A stretch of 64,000 bases of DNA, taken from Limanda limanda (Eukaryota; Chordata; Actinopteri; Pleuronectiformes; Pleuronectidae). The DNA is taken from contig NC_083651.1 in assembly GCF_963576545.1 (NCBI RefSeq), forward strand, positions 18,909,748 through 18,973,747. The letters run 5' to 3'. The notes under the pieces were generated by a model that was given only the letters and a program-made list of their open reading frames with translations, was not told the origin of the DNA and did no database searches. Made by a program: the position numbers and the translations under genes. Below, one piece after another: positions 1 to 12,510 of this stretch (its first letter is position 1; each line of letters begins with the position of its first letter).

Positions 1-43
1 AGGCAGAACAAGAGATATATTTAATTGCTCAAAAAAAAGTTAC

Positions 44-329
44 ATGACAAGTCCTGTCATTGAGAGTCCATCAGCAGGTGACAATGTAGAGACCTGTGTG
101 CCCCCTCCAACTGATCCTGCTCTTTGGCCGCCACAAGTTTTAGACGCGGATCGTGTTGAAATAGTACGAAGAGGTCCATTTAAAATCCCATCAGATTTTA
201 ATTTTCCAAGGGGACTAGATGGCAGGGCGTTTCATAGTAGCCTACAATTCAAAACACTCTCAAATGGAAAGAAAATCATGAGAAGTTGGTTTGTTTACTC
301 GCAACAAAGCAAAGCTGTGAAGATTTGCT
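44..329 (+). pseudogene. hAT/ZMYM-like transposase N-terminal fragment
   Basis: The first ~95 codons of this frame read like the segment just before the TTF-type zinc finger in hAT-derived and ZMYM5-like proteins: a DPALWP motif, a VRRGP segment, a NFPRG segment, then KTLSNGKKIMRSW followed by FVYS. In that family the next residues should form a Cys-rich finger. Here the frame instead runs into low-complexity sequence (CSILECVCLFYIVCL) and stops at 424, so the zinc finger and the catalytic domain are absent. It is a relic or an edge fragment and I see no sign of a functional gene. The upstream part lies outside the window. The family call rests on remembered motif similarity, not a search. 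Confidence 0.42.
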
Positions 330-424
330 CAATACTTGAATGTGTGTGTTTGTTCTACATAGTGTGTTTACAAAGTAAAATAAAATTGTGTGAATTTTCC
401 GCTTCTAAATCTTTGCTTTATTGA

Positions 425-3400
425 AGAGGATTGCTAACTGGTATACTTCTGCTATTAGTTTGTATTTATGGATGACTATTTAATTTCTACGAAGATTTTG
501 CACATCCCAATACTTGTGTGTATGTATGTTTTGGCTGTTCTGTGTACTGTGTTTACAAAGTAGATTTTCCTTCTTCGTGATAATAAAATGTTTAACTGGG
601 GGGGGGGGGGTTGCTGAACCTCCTTGTCATTGCAGTCTCCTGTGTAGCCATCATAGAATTTAAGTGGCTCCATATAAAATTGTTGTTGCTGTGGACTTAT
701 GTAATCATTTGTTCTTCATGACACCTAATTCCAACATCTCCTTGTGACACAAAGGTAACGGGAAAGCTGTACTGGTCGTCCTTTGTTACCACAGTGGCTG
801 GGAACCATGTTCTGTGGCCTCCTGTCCTGGTTTAAATGGTGTGTAAGGCAGGGAAGCCAGGACCCGAGGAGCTACAGTATATCTGGATGCTGAATGGCCT
901 TGGCAAGAAAACTTGGCTTCGTCCTACTCTGTGCTGAAAGCATTTCAGACCCTGCAGACACAGTCCTGCCTCTCTGCTTATAACACTGGACAGGTTTTTT
1001 GAGGTAATGCACGAAATGGGAGCTCAATCTTCAAGGTGGTTGTCCATGCTGTTGGGGAAACTAAAAATGTTAACACAAAATGCAAATACAAAGCAATGGA
1101 CCATGGAGTAACACTCAGTTGAGCACTTAGTGACTTTCTTTCAGAACAGTAGAAGAATGATTTTGGTGCTTTAATAACTCTCCCTTTCAGACATTCACAC
1201 TATGTTGCATCCCTATTTCATGTTATATATCACAGAATGCTTTTATGCTTTACATATGTATTGCAGCACGTAATTATAACTTAGGACCGGTATAAAGAAG
1301 GCATTGTGAACCATCTTTTCACAGCTGGGCAGTTCTGCTGATAGAATTGCAGGAGTGTGATTGGCATCTATTCATTTCCTCCAAATCGGGAACGGGCTAA
1401 ATCAGAGTCAATCATTGACCCTTTCAGACCGATTCCAAAGACTGGATGATGCAGAGGATTAGCCGTCACCGCCACTGCCTTGTTTACTTCCTGTAATCGT
1501 AAGCCGTAAAATGACTGCATATATTGCACAAAAGCATTAATCACGTCGTACAATTTTCTCTCCCACCATACCCCCCCCCCCTTCAAATACAAAGGCTTTC
1601 ATTTCCTGCTCAATCTCTTGACAGAAATCCAATCAACAGTGGATCATAATTTATTCACTCTGGGAGAGAGAATCCACTTCAAGTGTAGTATGAAGACATC
1701 TCATTATTCTAATACAATACACATGCACAAGTGAGAGAAAGCCAATATTATTGTCCTGTAGCAGGGAGCAGACAGGGATTGCAATTTCTAGTTGACTGAC
1801 AATTAACTGAAAATCTGTAAAAGCTACAATTGTTACGTAAATCCTTCAACATTTTTAGTTTCCTTTTTTGACATTATTTTGTTGTTCATCACAAAGGAAA
1901 ACGAATACGATTCTCATCGACTGCTGGACAGACACAGTGTTTACTGTGGTTTTTAAGTTAACAATGATAATCCAGTGAATGGCACAACTCCCCCAGTTCC
2001 CAGTGGAATTCGTTTTTTGTATTTTTATGCAACATTGTGGATTGATGTTTCTCATATTTCCTTTGTTCCACCTCCAGTGTTCTTTTTGAAAGAAAATCTC
2101 CTCATATTGAATATGAATTATGTATCCAGCGAACATTCCAATATGTTCAGTGGACTGAGATAATAAAATGAAAAAACTAATCTTCCAACTTTCATTTGAA
2201 GACTTGATTTGCTGACCGAAGGTATCAAGCTTTTATAACTACGCTGACTTATACAAAAACATTGGTGGTTTTGCTAATGTTTGTATTTGATTTGAAGCAG
2301 AAGAGGTTTGGGACCAGAGGACAGAGTGTTTAGCAGCAACAGCCCAAAGCTATAAATGGATTGTTTGAAAGGCAGCATGCCAAGCAGCCAATTTTAACAG
2401 ACTCTTTGACAATACCACCTGCCTGATTAAATACAGCAAAATTATTTTGATCTAGTTATCTGGCACGTTTATTATAATGTTGTTTGAATGATGCGTCACA
2501 TTGATTATTTTTTAAACACACAACCAGTTTCCATGACTTTCTAATACCAATAGGGAATAGAGAGAACTTCAATGAAAAGCAGCCTGCATGGCTAAATCAG
2601 TAATGTGTCTTGTCCCTTTATAAAGAAATAAGCATAAATAAAAAAGAGCTTTTTGTTACCCTGAACCTATTTAAGTATAATATCATCTCTGGAAAAGCAC
2701 ATACATATTACTAAATGAATTAATTACCAGGTAAGTTGTACCATTCGTCATCATTAAAAACAAGACCAGTAAATAAATACACTTTTTTTGTAAATCCAAA
2801 CAAGTAGCCACCACCAGTATAGGCATTTTGAGAGAATAGGGGATTACTGATATAACTTAAATTAAGCTGCCGTTTTAATCAAATGTAAACTATAAATTTT
2901 TATAGTTAATGCAGGAAAGACTTTGAAATTAATTCCTAGTGCAAGTGTAAGTTTTCTTCGATCTCTTCTATAATAAGTGTTCATGGATAATAATTTCTTT
3001 GAGTTAACACATAAGCAGCATTAAACAAGATATGCGCATTCTAATTCGAGAAATCAGTGTAGAGGCTCCTCAATGCAAAACATTTGAAATGTTGATGAAA
3101 CATAATGATTAATCTAATAACCTGTGTCTTGCTAAGCAAAATATACATGTGCTGCAAAAAGCAAGGATAAGCTGAGTGTGAGCTAAGCTGTTTGCTGCTT
3201 TTCTCTTCCCCCCCCCCCACCTTCCTGGCTACAGTCTGGGTTGTTCATCAGCATGAGTAATGATCCTGTATGTGTTTGATAAGTGCGTTTACTGCACCTC
3301 TGGAATTAAAAATCAACTGATGCATGAAATAAACAAAAGACAGACTGCGATACGGCTTCTCTTTCCCACCAATTACCAGGCAGTGAAATGTAGCATTCAT

Positions 3401-6400
3401 AATCACATAGATGCTAATACGCATTACTAACCCTCAGTGGCTTAAACTCCCCACAACTTGTCACAAATCCAAGATCCAAAATATGTATTCACTCATGTAT
3501 GAAAAGGAAGGACTCGGATCAGGTGGATTCATGTTATTTTCTGTTCAGCTGTATTTAATGTGGGGCTACCTAAACCTCCTATAGTATAGTACAAATACAT
3601 CACTGTACCAATTAAAAAAATTACCATTATTCTATCAAGTAGCTCTCGTTGACATTGAGATCCCAAGAGAGACCTGAGAATAACAACATGAGAGAAAACA
3701 AACAGTGCCAGACAAACACAATCGACAAAGAACTAGATAAACTAATTACAAGAGTCGATGACACAGAAAGCCAAGTTTGACTTTTAATATCAAAATCAAA
3801 TATTGAGTCTGCCTTCAAATCTAAACCTTTAGTATTTGTCTCAGTCAGTGAGAGAGATATGACTGAAATTTAAATTTCAATGGTAGGTAATGAGCCAGTG
3901 CTGAGGTAAGATATATAATGGAAGTGGTTTTAGCTGCATTTTTAAAACAAGCCCAAGACTAAGTCTGGGGCACAGAACTTGTATCATCCATAAAAATAGA
4001 TGTTAGTGAACTGATTAGGAAGACAACTGCTATTTGTGTATCATGTAAATAGTAAGGATCAGGAATAGACCCATGTGGCACCCCATTTCTGAGTTCTTTG
4101 TTGGAACCACATTTTTTTGCAGAGAGCTTTCGTTCAAGATTAGGCACTGGCTCCCAACTGGTCCTTGAACTGCCTTACTGGAAAAGAGGTACCTGGGATG
4201 TAGGCATGGAACCAGTTGTGATATCTGAAGACTGCAACTGTAGTCATATCGTGATCTGGGTGGAAACAGGCAACTGTGGCTTAAAAACATTTTCTGAGTG
4301 GGCAATTACAATTTTTCCAAGGACTCCAGGATTTTAGTCAAATAAAGAAGTTTAGATGTTTGAGAGTATCTGTCACAGTGTTACATGTTGATACATGTTT
4401 GGGCCTTTTTTAAATGTAGATGGAAATATGCATGTTGAAAAAGTTTTTTTCATTATAGGATCATGGCCATATTACATCTACTATACATGCAGAGATTAAA
4501 TGCAATCAGCCTTTCTTTCATTAGAGGGTAATTCCATTTACCCTTTACAATATAGGCCAGTCATCCAGTCAATTTAATAATCAACACTTTTCCGATCACA
4601 TCCACAGTTTTCAAGTTTTCTGCTGTCGATATGTGCACGAAGGGGATGTGTCTCATTGCACTGACAACAATATAAGTTTATTGTGCAGTGTGCAGCAGGG
4701 CCTCCCCAATTGAATTGTGTCTCTCCTTTGAGCTATGACATAAAGAGAAGGGAGAATGAAAACAGTTTAAACTCGGAGCTCTATTGATTTATCCTTTACT
4801 GCTTGTGATTTATGAATTATTCCAAATCTGATGGTGTCTCTCATAATGCTGCCGAAGCCTTTTTAAATCAAACTGACAGGCTTATTATTTAGCTGTGCCG
4901 GGAGAAGGCAGCGTATCATAAGGGAGCGCGGTGGAATGTACCATCGCCCGATACGGGGAGGAGAAAATATTACTGCGCCTTCCCCTGCGGTAAGAAGTTG
5001 CTGCAGCAGAACTACATCCCCAAACAATTACAATGGCACTTTCCATCATTCATACCAATGAAACAACATCAGCCTAACAATAATGGAATCTGGAGCCACT
5101 CAAACTGTAGATCAGTCCCGCACGCTTAGTCAGAATCGCATGCCTCTGTGACACGCCGATAAATATGAGAACAGCGCGGTCACATTTCACAGTCAGCTTT
5201 GCGTGCTCAGGAATGCACCTGATGATAATCCACAGTGATTCATATTGACGTCAATTAATAATAGAGGCAAGCCATAAAGGAAACAAAGTGCTGGGCAATG
5301 TGTTGGGTCACGGCCATTTTTCTGCTTGCAAGTACAAGCAAACTTAAAATTACTTTTCAAAAGTTTCTTCCACACAGCAGCACTTTATCAAACAGGAGAA
5401 AAAAAAACATGTTGTTGTTGTTTTTTGTCTTTTGGTATCATTTACCGACTGGGATGAGTTCAAATGTTGCCAAGACAAAAACTGTTGGAAGAGATGGGAA
5501 CGAGAATGAATGCTGTCACAACGGTGGCCAATCACGGTCTGTGTTGGCACTGGAAAAGAATCTCAAGTGATTTGTCAAAAAAAAATTGCGTAGCCAATCA
5601 TGTTACACACTTGAGAGAGCCCTTGTGCAGTATAAGTGCTCGTCTTAACTCAGAAGAACAGCCAAAGCTGCACGCCTCATGAATACAACCGCAGTCTTTA
5701 AAATGTCCTTCCCTCACGACTCTCTGTCCTTCCAATCTGTACTTTATGAAGTATTTTATAACCAACCATTGTGCTTTAAGTAGAGGGAGTATCCCTTGCT
5801 TTCTAATCTACGTGATATACTGTATCTCAGTTTTATCTCTGGCACTAGTAAAAAAACGAAAATATGTCTGTATTGCAGTGAGCTGCCACTCAGTGTTATC
5901 AGCCGGCTGCCCTCCCCCCACAACACTCCACACCATCGACGCTGTTCCAACAAAAAAATGTTTGCTTATTTTCAATTGTTTTGTCAATTCTAATATATGA
6001 GCTCAACCTGAAATTACACAGATTCAAACTGTCCATTATTCATATTCCAATTTGGGAAACGCTGCAGATAAGAGGAAGGAGTAGCCCACAGAGAGAAAAA
6101 CACTATATTCTCTATATGGGAACATGTGAAATGGCCTTCTGGGGACTTCTAAGGCTAAAAAATGATTTTGGTTGCTCAGGTTCAGTTGAAACTGTGGCAG
6201 AAAAAAGAATGACTCCTGCCTGCTGGAAACATTTGTCTGCTGTGAGATAAGTGTGTCAGTTTTGATTCATGCTGAGGCGTTTTCAGCTCTGTGGCGTCAC
6301 TGCTTCAGTACTGAGGCTTGAACTATTAGTGGATTAGGTTACAACTGTATATCTGCCGAGGGTCACTCCTGCACAGTCTGTGTGACAGGCAACAAAACTG

Positions 6401-9400
6401 TCAGACAGAGACACGCCCGGAAGCCTGCCTGGTTTCCTGTAAAGGAATCAACTCAAGCATGCGAATCAATCATTTGTCATGCTGATAAATATCACTGATG
6501 AGATGTTGTCATTTACTGAAACATCATCGGAGCGTTTGACTCGTCATGTCGGTGTATGTCCAAAAAATTTAATTTCTTAAATTCATGTCTTGTCATTTAC
6601 TTGGTGAATGTTGGAATTTATGCTCGGCTCTAAAAAGTTTTTTTCTTGGACTGCTGCCAGGTCACCAGAACCACCAACTATCAGATGAAATGCCATCAAA
6701 CTAACCACTCTGCGCTTAAAACAAGATGATTGTCTCCTTGAGGTGTTGCAGCACGGTTCCTTGGAGCACTACCAAGGAAGAAGTAGTAGCAGCAAGGATC
6801 TATGCTCATTTCATGCTTCACACCCGTTGTCACTCACTGTGTGTTTGTGTTTCCGTTGAGTGGGATGTGTAGTTGTGTTGTGGCTTTTGTGGATCTTGAT
6901 TTGGTGTTGTAGCTTTTGCATTAGTGTTTCCAGGTTCACGCGCTTGTGTGAGCCACAGTATCCACGCCACTCTCTTAATTGAGGTTTGGTTGAAGACTAT
7001 AATGTCTAGGTGTGTGTGCATGATATGCCTGGAATGGTGGCGGAGGTTTGTGCTTAAATTTTACATCTTACTATTTTTTTGTGTGTGTATATACAGTATG
7101 TATTTTATAATATGTACTTAATATGCACTTGTAATATATACTTTGTTTATAATTATGATAATATATAATTAGTTCGATGTCGGGGCCCCCTCGGGTGCTT
7201 TTAACCTTTGGGCCCCGAAGTCTCTTGGAACCCTCCTGATTATCACTTAAAAGTTAAAAGTTATCCAATACTTTGGTTGATTACCCTCCAGCCTCAGCAG
7301 CAGCACTTTGTGTTTAATTAGCATCCACTAGCATGTCAACACATGCAATGCTAAGATCGTGATCACTGTGAACATCACACCTATAGCGTATTTGCCTGGT
7401 CGTTGTTAGCATTTAACACCCGAGCGCCGCCTCACAGAGCAGTTAGCGGCGCTGTAAGCTCTCTGCCTTGTTTTCTTCTCTGGCAGCTTAGGCAACATTT
7501 CACAGTAATCACAATAATTCAACATGCCATACATCTACTTAGTACTTTTTTAAACAGCGTAAATTAATCCCTGCCATAACCAAAGCTGTGTTTATTTATA
7601 CACACAGTGACACAGACAGGCGGTTGAGCAGCGTCTTTGTAATTTACCTCAGGAGGACAAGTTTAGCCAAAGAGCTCTGTGCGTCACGCACAGAAACACA
7701 ACATGTCATAGTTTTTAATGAGGCATAATTGTGTTGACTTTTAGATAAAGATCGTGGTGAAGTCTGTGCGGCCCTCCTCCTGTCTTACAGAGGAAATTAT
7801 ATAAGACATACCCAGTTATTGTACTTTAGTAATTACTCTGTACTTTCCTTCCCAGCCACATTCCTGGGGTTGGAGCAGGGGTAAATGCTGATGGGACCGA
7901 AGCGGCGGCCACAATCCCATTTGAGCAGTCGCTGGTACTTTGCCTTAAATGCTTTTCAATCTGCTAGAGATCACATTAGGCGGCTCCCTCTTATCGACTC
8001 ATCTAAAGAGTTTATGTCTTCATCTAATTAAGGACCATGCTTCCTTAATAGCTTAATGCTTGGGCTGAGTTATTTCAAAAGTCCACTATGTGTTACTTCA
8101 CTGTCAGCTCATACTGATACTTTAATGCTCCCCAGGTCTGCGCAAAAAACATTTTGGACATTAGCTACATGCACACTACAATATGGTTTTGTTGTAAAAC
8201 AATCTCATGTGATAGGAACATGATGCATGAGAGAAGGTTATGTTGTGAAGGAAAAAGACCCAATCAGCAAGCGGAGGTTTCCAGACATCTATGCTCAATC
8301 TGACTAAAACACAACCCTGGAGTTTTCAAAACAAAACGGTACCAGAGGGTTTCAGACTGCTTTAGCGGCTCGATAACTCCGGAGAACGGTGGACGCCAGA
8401 TGAATCTGTAGCAGAGTTTATCTCCTTTAAATTGAAAATGCAGTTGTGTGGATCTAGCACTAGAAAAGGTCACAGCTATTCTATAAAGTTTAATGTCGTC
8501 ATCTCAATTTAAGTCATTACTCTGGGGATTCATAACAACTGTATCCATCTACATTTTCAGGCTTTCCATCCAGGTTGATCCCCATATGCACTGTAGGCTT
8601 ACGGTTCTCCTGGGAGACTTATTGAAGTTGACAGGATCACAGTTCTGGCAGATATGAGAAGGGTTCAAGGTGTCTCCTGCCAGGGCCTGCCAGCTCATCC
8701 TGCTTCCATGCTGCTCCGCGTGTCATGAGGGCAAGCCTCCTACTTAGACAGGGGAATGAAAGATGGAGCTGAGATGTATTATGTATGTGGACGCAGAGGA
8801 GGCAGCCATCTGCACTAACAAGCCAAGTCACTTTCACAGGGCAACACATTGGACTGTCTTCTCTCTCTACAGATATAGGTTGAACTACTGCAGTTAGAAC
8901 TAATTATTTTTGAATTATTTGATTTGATTTGATTGAATGCATTACATATCATACTTTTCTCAGACATTTACAGTTTTGTTTGAAACATTTCAAGGCAAAG
9001 AATAAATCCGTGCAGACAGAGAGTAACATTACACCAAATTTACTTTCCAGGTTCAAAGTGAGGATAAAAGACATTAAGACATCGTGTGACTTTGCAGGTT
9101 TCTCTGTTTTTCCTTCAGAATACACAGATGAGGGAACAACAGAATTTTGTCTTAGAGTTGGTTGGCTAAACTAAAGGCTTATAGCTAGAAACTGTGTAAC
9201 TGAGGCCATATAAACAATTTTTAAAAAAGGAAGTATTGTGTTAAACACTACACGTCTCAATTCTACAGCTCAACATCAGGTCTTGAATTTTATACCTCAC
9301 GCATGGACTCCCGGCCTCAGTTATTATTGAACTGCAGGTCAATGATCACCTCAAGTGAGAGAGATTTATGTTGCCCCCCCTTTTCTTGCTGCCCTTGCAC

Positions 9401-12400
9401 TGGTCTGCTCTTCCGCACCCCTGCTGACATCAATATCCCTGAATTTCTTGCCGTTTAAACGAATAAATTGATGTCACGGATGAGCTCATTTCCAAACAGC
9501 TCTTTTACATATTAACATGCAACAAATGCATTTTTTCCCCCTGATCAAACTAGAACTTGCCATCACTTGGCTTCCATCAATAAATAATTCCCAGCATCCT
9601 AGCAGCTGGGCACCTTTGCAACATGTGAAGTGGAACGCTTCCACTCAGCAGGTTTTCCCTCCAATGAATTCAAGGCGCTCCCACTGTCAGCCAGTCCACT
9701 ATTGTGATCGTACTTCCAATGAGGACCTGGTTGATCATCAAATTTATATAATGAATAGCCCTTCAGCTGAACTGCATTTACGTGCAGAATGGGCCATGTC
9801 CCAAAAGGAGGCTGTTGAGAATAAAAGCAGCTGTAAAGCAGCCAGGCTGTCATTAAGGGATTGTTCAGAAGAGGAGCCAATCTCCTCTTTGTGTTTGTTG
9901 TCTTGATGAGCCTGTTGCCTGTTGCCTGTGTTGTCGGCTCACTCAGCTCCGTGACTGCAGATCGGCTCCTGTCAAATCACGCTGTCATTATGGGCCGTCC
10001 CCTGCACATCTGATGTCTGCGTCAATGAAAGAGAGCAAGGAGGAGCCATGATGGCAAACCGACAGTACATCTAAAACAACAAGTCCCTAGGAAGGAAGCA
10101 TATCATCTTTAATCCCTCAGTTGTCATATTACAAAGGTTACAAAACCGTATACATTTGACTGCTATGACACTGTATGGTGTCCTATGAGGTAAAATATAA
10201 GAAATTCTGAAACACAAAAAAACAACACTTTTTACATATCTAGTGCGGTGCCCAATCCCAAACCTGTTTTTTTGAAACAGTCTAAGTGAACTGCAGTATC
10301 AGAGTCAGTACAAGTAAAAAACCGACTGCCACAGAACTCTGAAGCCACCGCTGCTGCAGAAAAGAGAATGTGATTGGAAACGCCACTTATGTTGATGAGT
10401 CGCAGTCGCCGCTGCCACAGAGCGCCGGTCACCTGTTTATTTCAAATGTCTTGATATTGAACCTATTGATTGCACCAAATCTCACACTGCACTTCCATGG
10501 AGCCTTATCGATACCATTCAAGTGCGAGGCGGATAAGATGATTGTTCTTGAGATGTGTGAGCCATATACAGACTGAGATTTCTGGAATTATTAAATGGAT
10601 TTATACATGTCGATACATGTTCTCTTAAAGCAAACATTTTGCCATTGTATTATACTCATGCAGACTACTTTAATGTGAACATTTCTCTTTAAAATATCTT
10701 TAAAGACAAAACCTGATTCATTTTGTCTCATGACCCCTCTGCACTCTATTTCTATAAAGCGATAGAGCTGTGAATAATTGAGCAGCCGGTCTGGCTTATA
10801 TAACGTACAGGTTCATTTCAACCATCTTCAAAACATTTGTTTGCCACCATTCACTGGCAGAGCTCATATTAGAACCCTGTTAATGGTCCTGCATGAAATT
10901 ATTCAGAACAAACACGAGAGCTGGGGAATGCCAAAATAGGAATTAAGAATTAATTTGTAGGCTAATTGTGATGCAAATGAAGGCAGATGTCTACCCACCA
11001 AAAAAAATGAATTCACATTTGCTCTTCTTGTGATGAGAGGGCAGTATCCCATTTTTGCCCAGAGTGATAACGTTTATGACTGAGGGAAGCATAACAGACT
11101 CTCTGACAGTACCAGGGCGGGGGGGTTATTGAAGATATTTGCGGGCATTTTGCGTTGATCCTTTTCCAGACTGCTGGGGGAAACAGCCCTGATGGAGAGA
11201 AACTGTGTGGGTGATTCTTCGGAGCTCAGATAGCCACAGAACAGAGGATCAAATGTATTCTGAGGTGGACTCCCCTATTAATATTCTTGATTTAAGAGAA
11301 TCTAAGATTTGAGGGGGAGTCTTTCTCAGATCATAAGTTTCCGTATCATGCATAAAAGATGCACCGGAGGAGAGCGAGTTAGTAGCACATTGTACGGCCA
11401 GCTGAAAAATCCAATTCCTCGTCCACTCTGTTGGCTTTGATATCGATGGACATTAATTGATCAAAACATCTGTCAATAGCTTCTGTGTTTCTGTGTGGTA
11501 ACACGACTGGAACATGCATCTGATCAATTGGATGATTAGGAGTGGTTCTTGTTGAATAAACAAAAATCAGGCATATGGAAGAAGATGTCTTCTGTATTGT
11601 GACTGATAACAAATGTGCTAATCACAATGAATTCAAAACACAATGTGAATGTGGCATCCAAAAGGCAAATAGTATGTTGCCCTATGTGAACACAGCAGCA
11701 AGGCCTATGCACTATTTTCATTTTATGCCTTTATATGCTGTTTATTTACATGCATAACACACTGTGCATATACATCTTTAATCTATTAACAAAACACGTT
11801 CATTCAGCTTTTCTATGATTTCAAACTTCTCTTCATCATTTTGGATATTGATAGACCACATGTCTGCATTAGCTTTTGGCAGAAACTTTAGCTTTAGTAA
11901 TTTTTATGCTTACATCATGATTAGATTCAACACATGCATCGCCGTGGCAGCAATAAGTTGCAAACACAGCCGCATTTAGAATTTTGTCCTCCAGCCAAAT
12001 GATGAAACTCAAATCCAACTTCTCATGTTAGAGTTTCAACAATGGAACTCCTTAATATTGGCCACAGACCTATAAGCTTCTAAAAGAGTTTGAAATCTCA
12101 CTCTACTGCACCTTCAGTCATCAATACTGGGTCGTAAACTGTTTAATCCAAATCTATTTTTGGAGCAGCTGAAAAAGTTATAAGTAATAATGTGGATAAT
12201 TTGTCAGACACAGAAGGTAATTACAGTGGGAGACATCCATTGTCTTATAATATGGACACAATACAGACATATGCTGTGGGACTGAGGTCAGTGGAGTTTA
12301 AATTTAGACGTGAGCTGACTGTGAGGTATAGAATGTAAAAACTAAATAATAGTTAATAAATCTACAGCATATTTCATAATAAACAATTTTACCGACACTG

Positions 12401-12450
12401 ACTAACTATATATTGACATTGTGCCCGAGTGACAGCAGCAGGTTGATCAA
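425..12450. other. gene-free upstream region
   Basis: I recognise no protein-coding or RNA gene in this stretch. Open frames are short (under about 130 codons), lack family motifs and overlap frames on the other strand. It contains homopolymers (G run near 598-610, C run near 3210), AT-rich sequence, and blocks of balanced composition that may be conserved non-coding elements (about 4780-4990, 7850-8060, 9590-9890). The neighbouring human gene on this side is SPAG16, but I found no WD40-type exon here. Confidence 0.5.
7181..7217. repeat. small GC stem-loop
   Basis: CGGGGCCC at 7181-7188 is exactly complementary to GGGCCCCG at 7210-7217 with a 21-base loop, inside otherwise AT-rich sequence. 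The following bases resemble a stretch near 25085-25140, so it may belong to a degraded interspersed repeat. No function is evident. Confidence 0.4.
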
Positions 12451-12510
12451 TAGATATTAAATAACACACAGCTCAGACCATAGATATTATTTAACACACA
12501 GCTGAGACCA
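12451..12510. repeat. 30-bp tandem duplication
   Basis: Two adjacent 30-base units (12451-12480 and 12481-12510) both begin TAGATATTA and end GACCA, with a few substitutions (for example CTCAGACCA against CTGAGACCA). It is a minor local duplication. Confidence 0.75.

Noticed and set aside
3959..4337. Possible LINE reverse transcriptase trace (GVPHGSIPDP-like minus frame)
   Set aside because: Superficial resemblance to a GVPQGS-type motif only; no neighbouring RT motifs in any frame.
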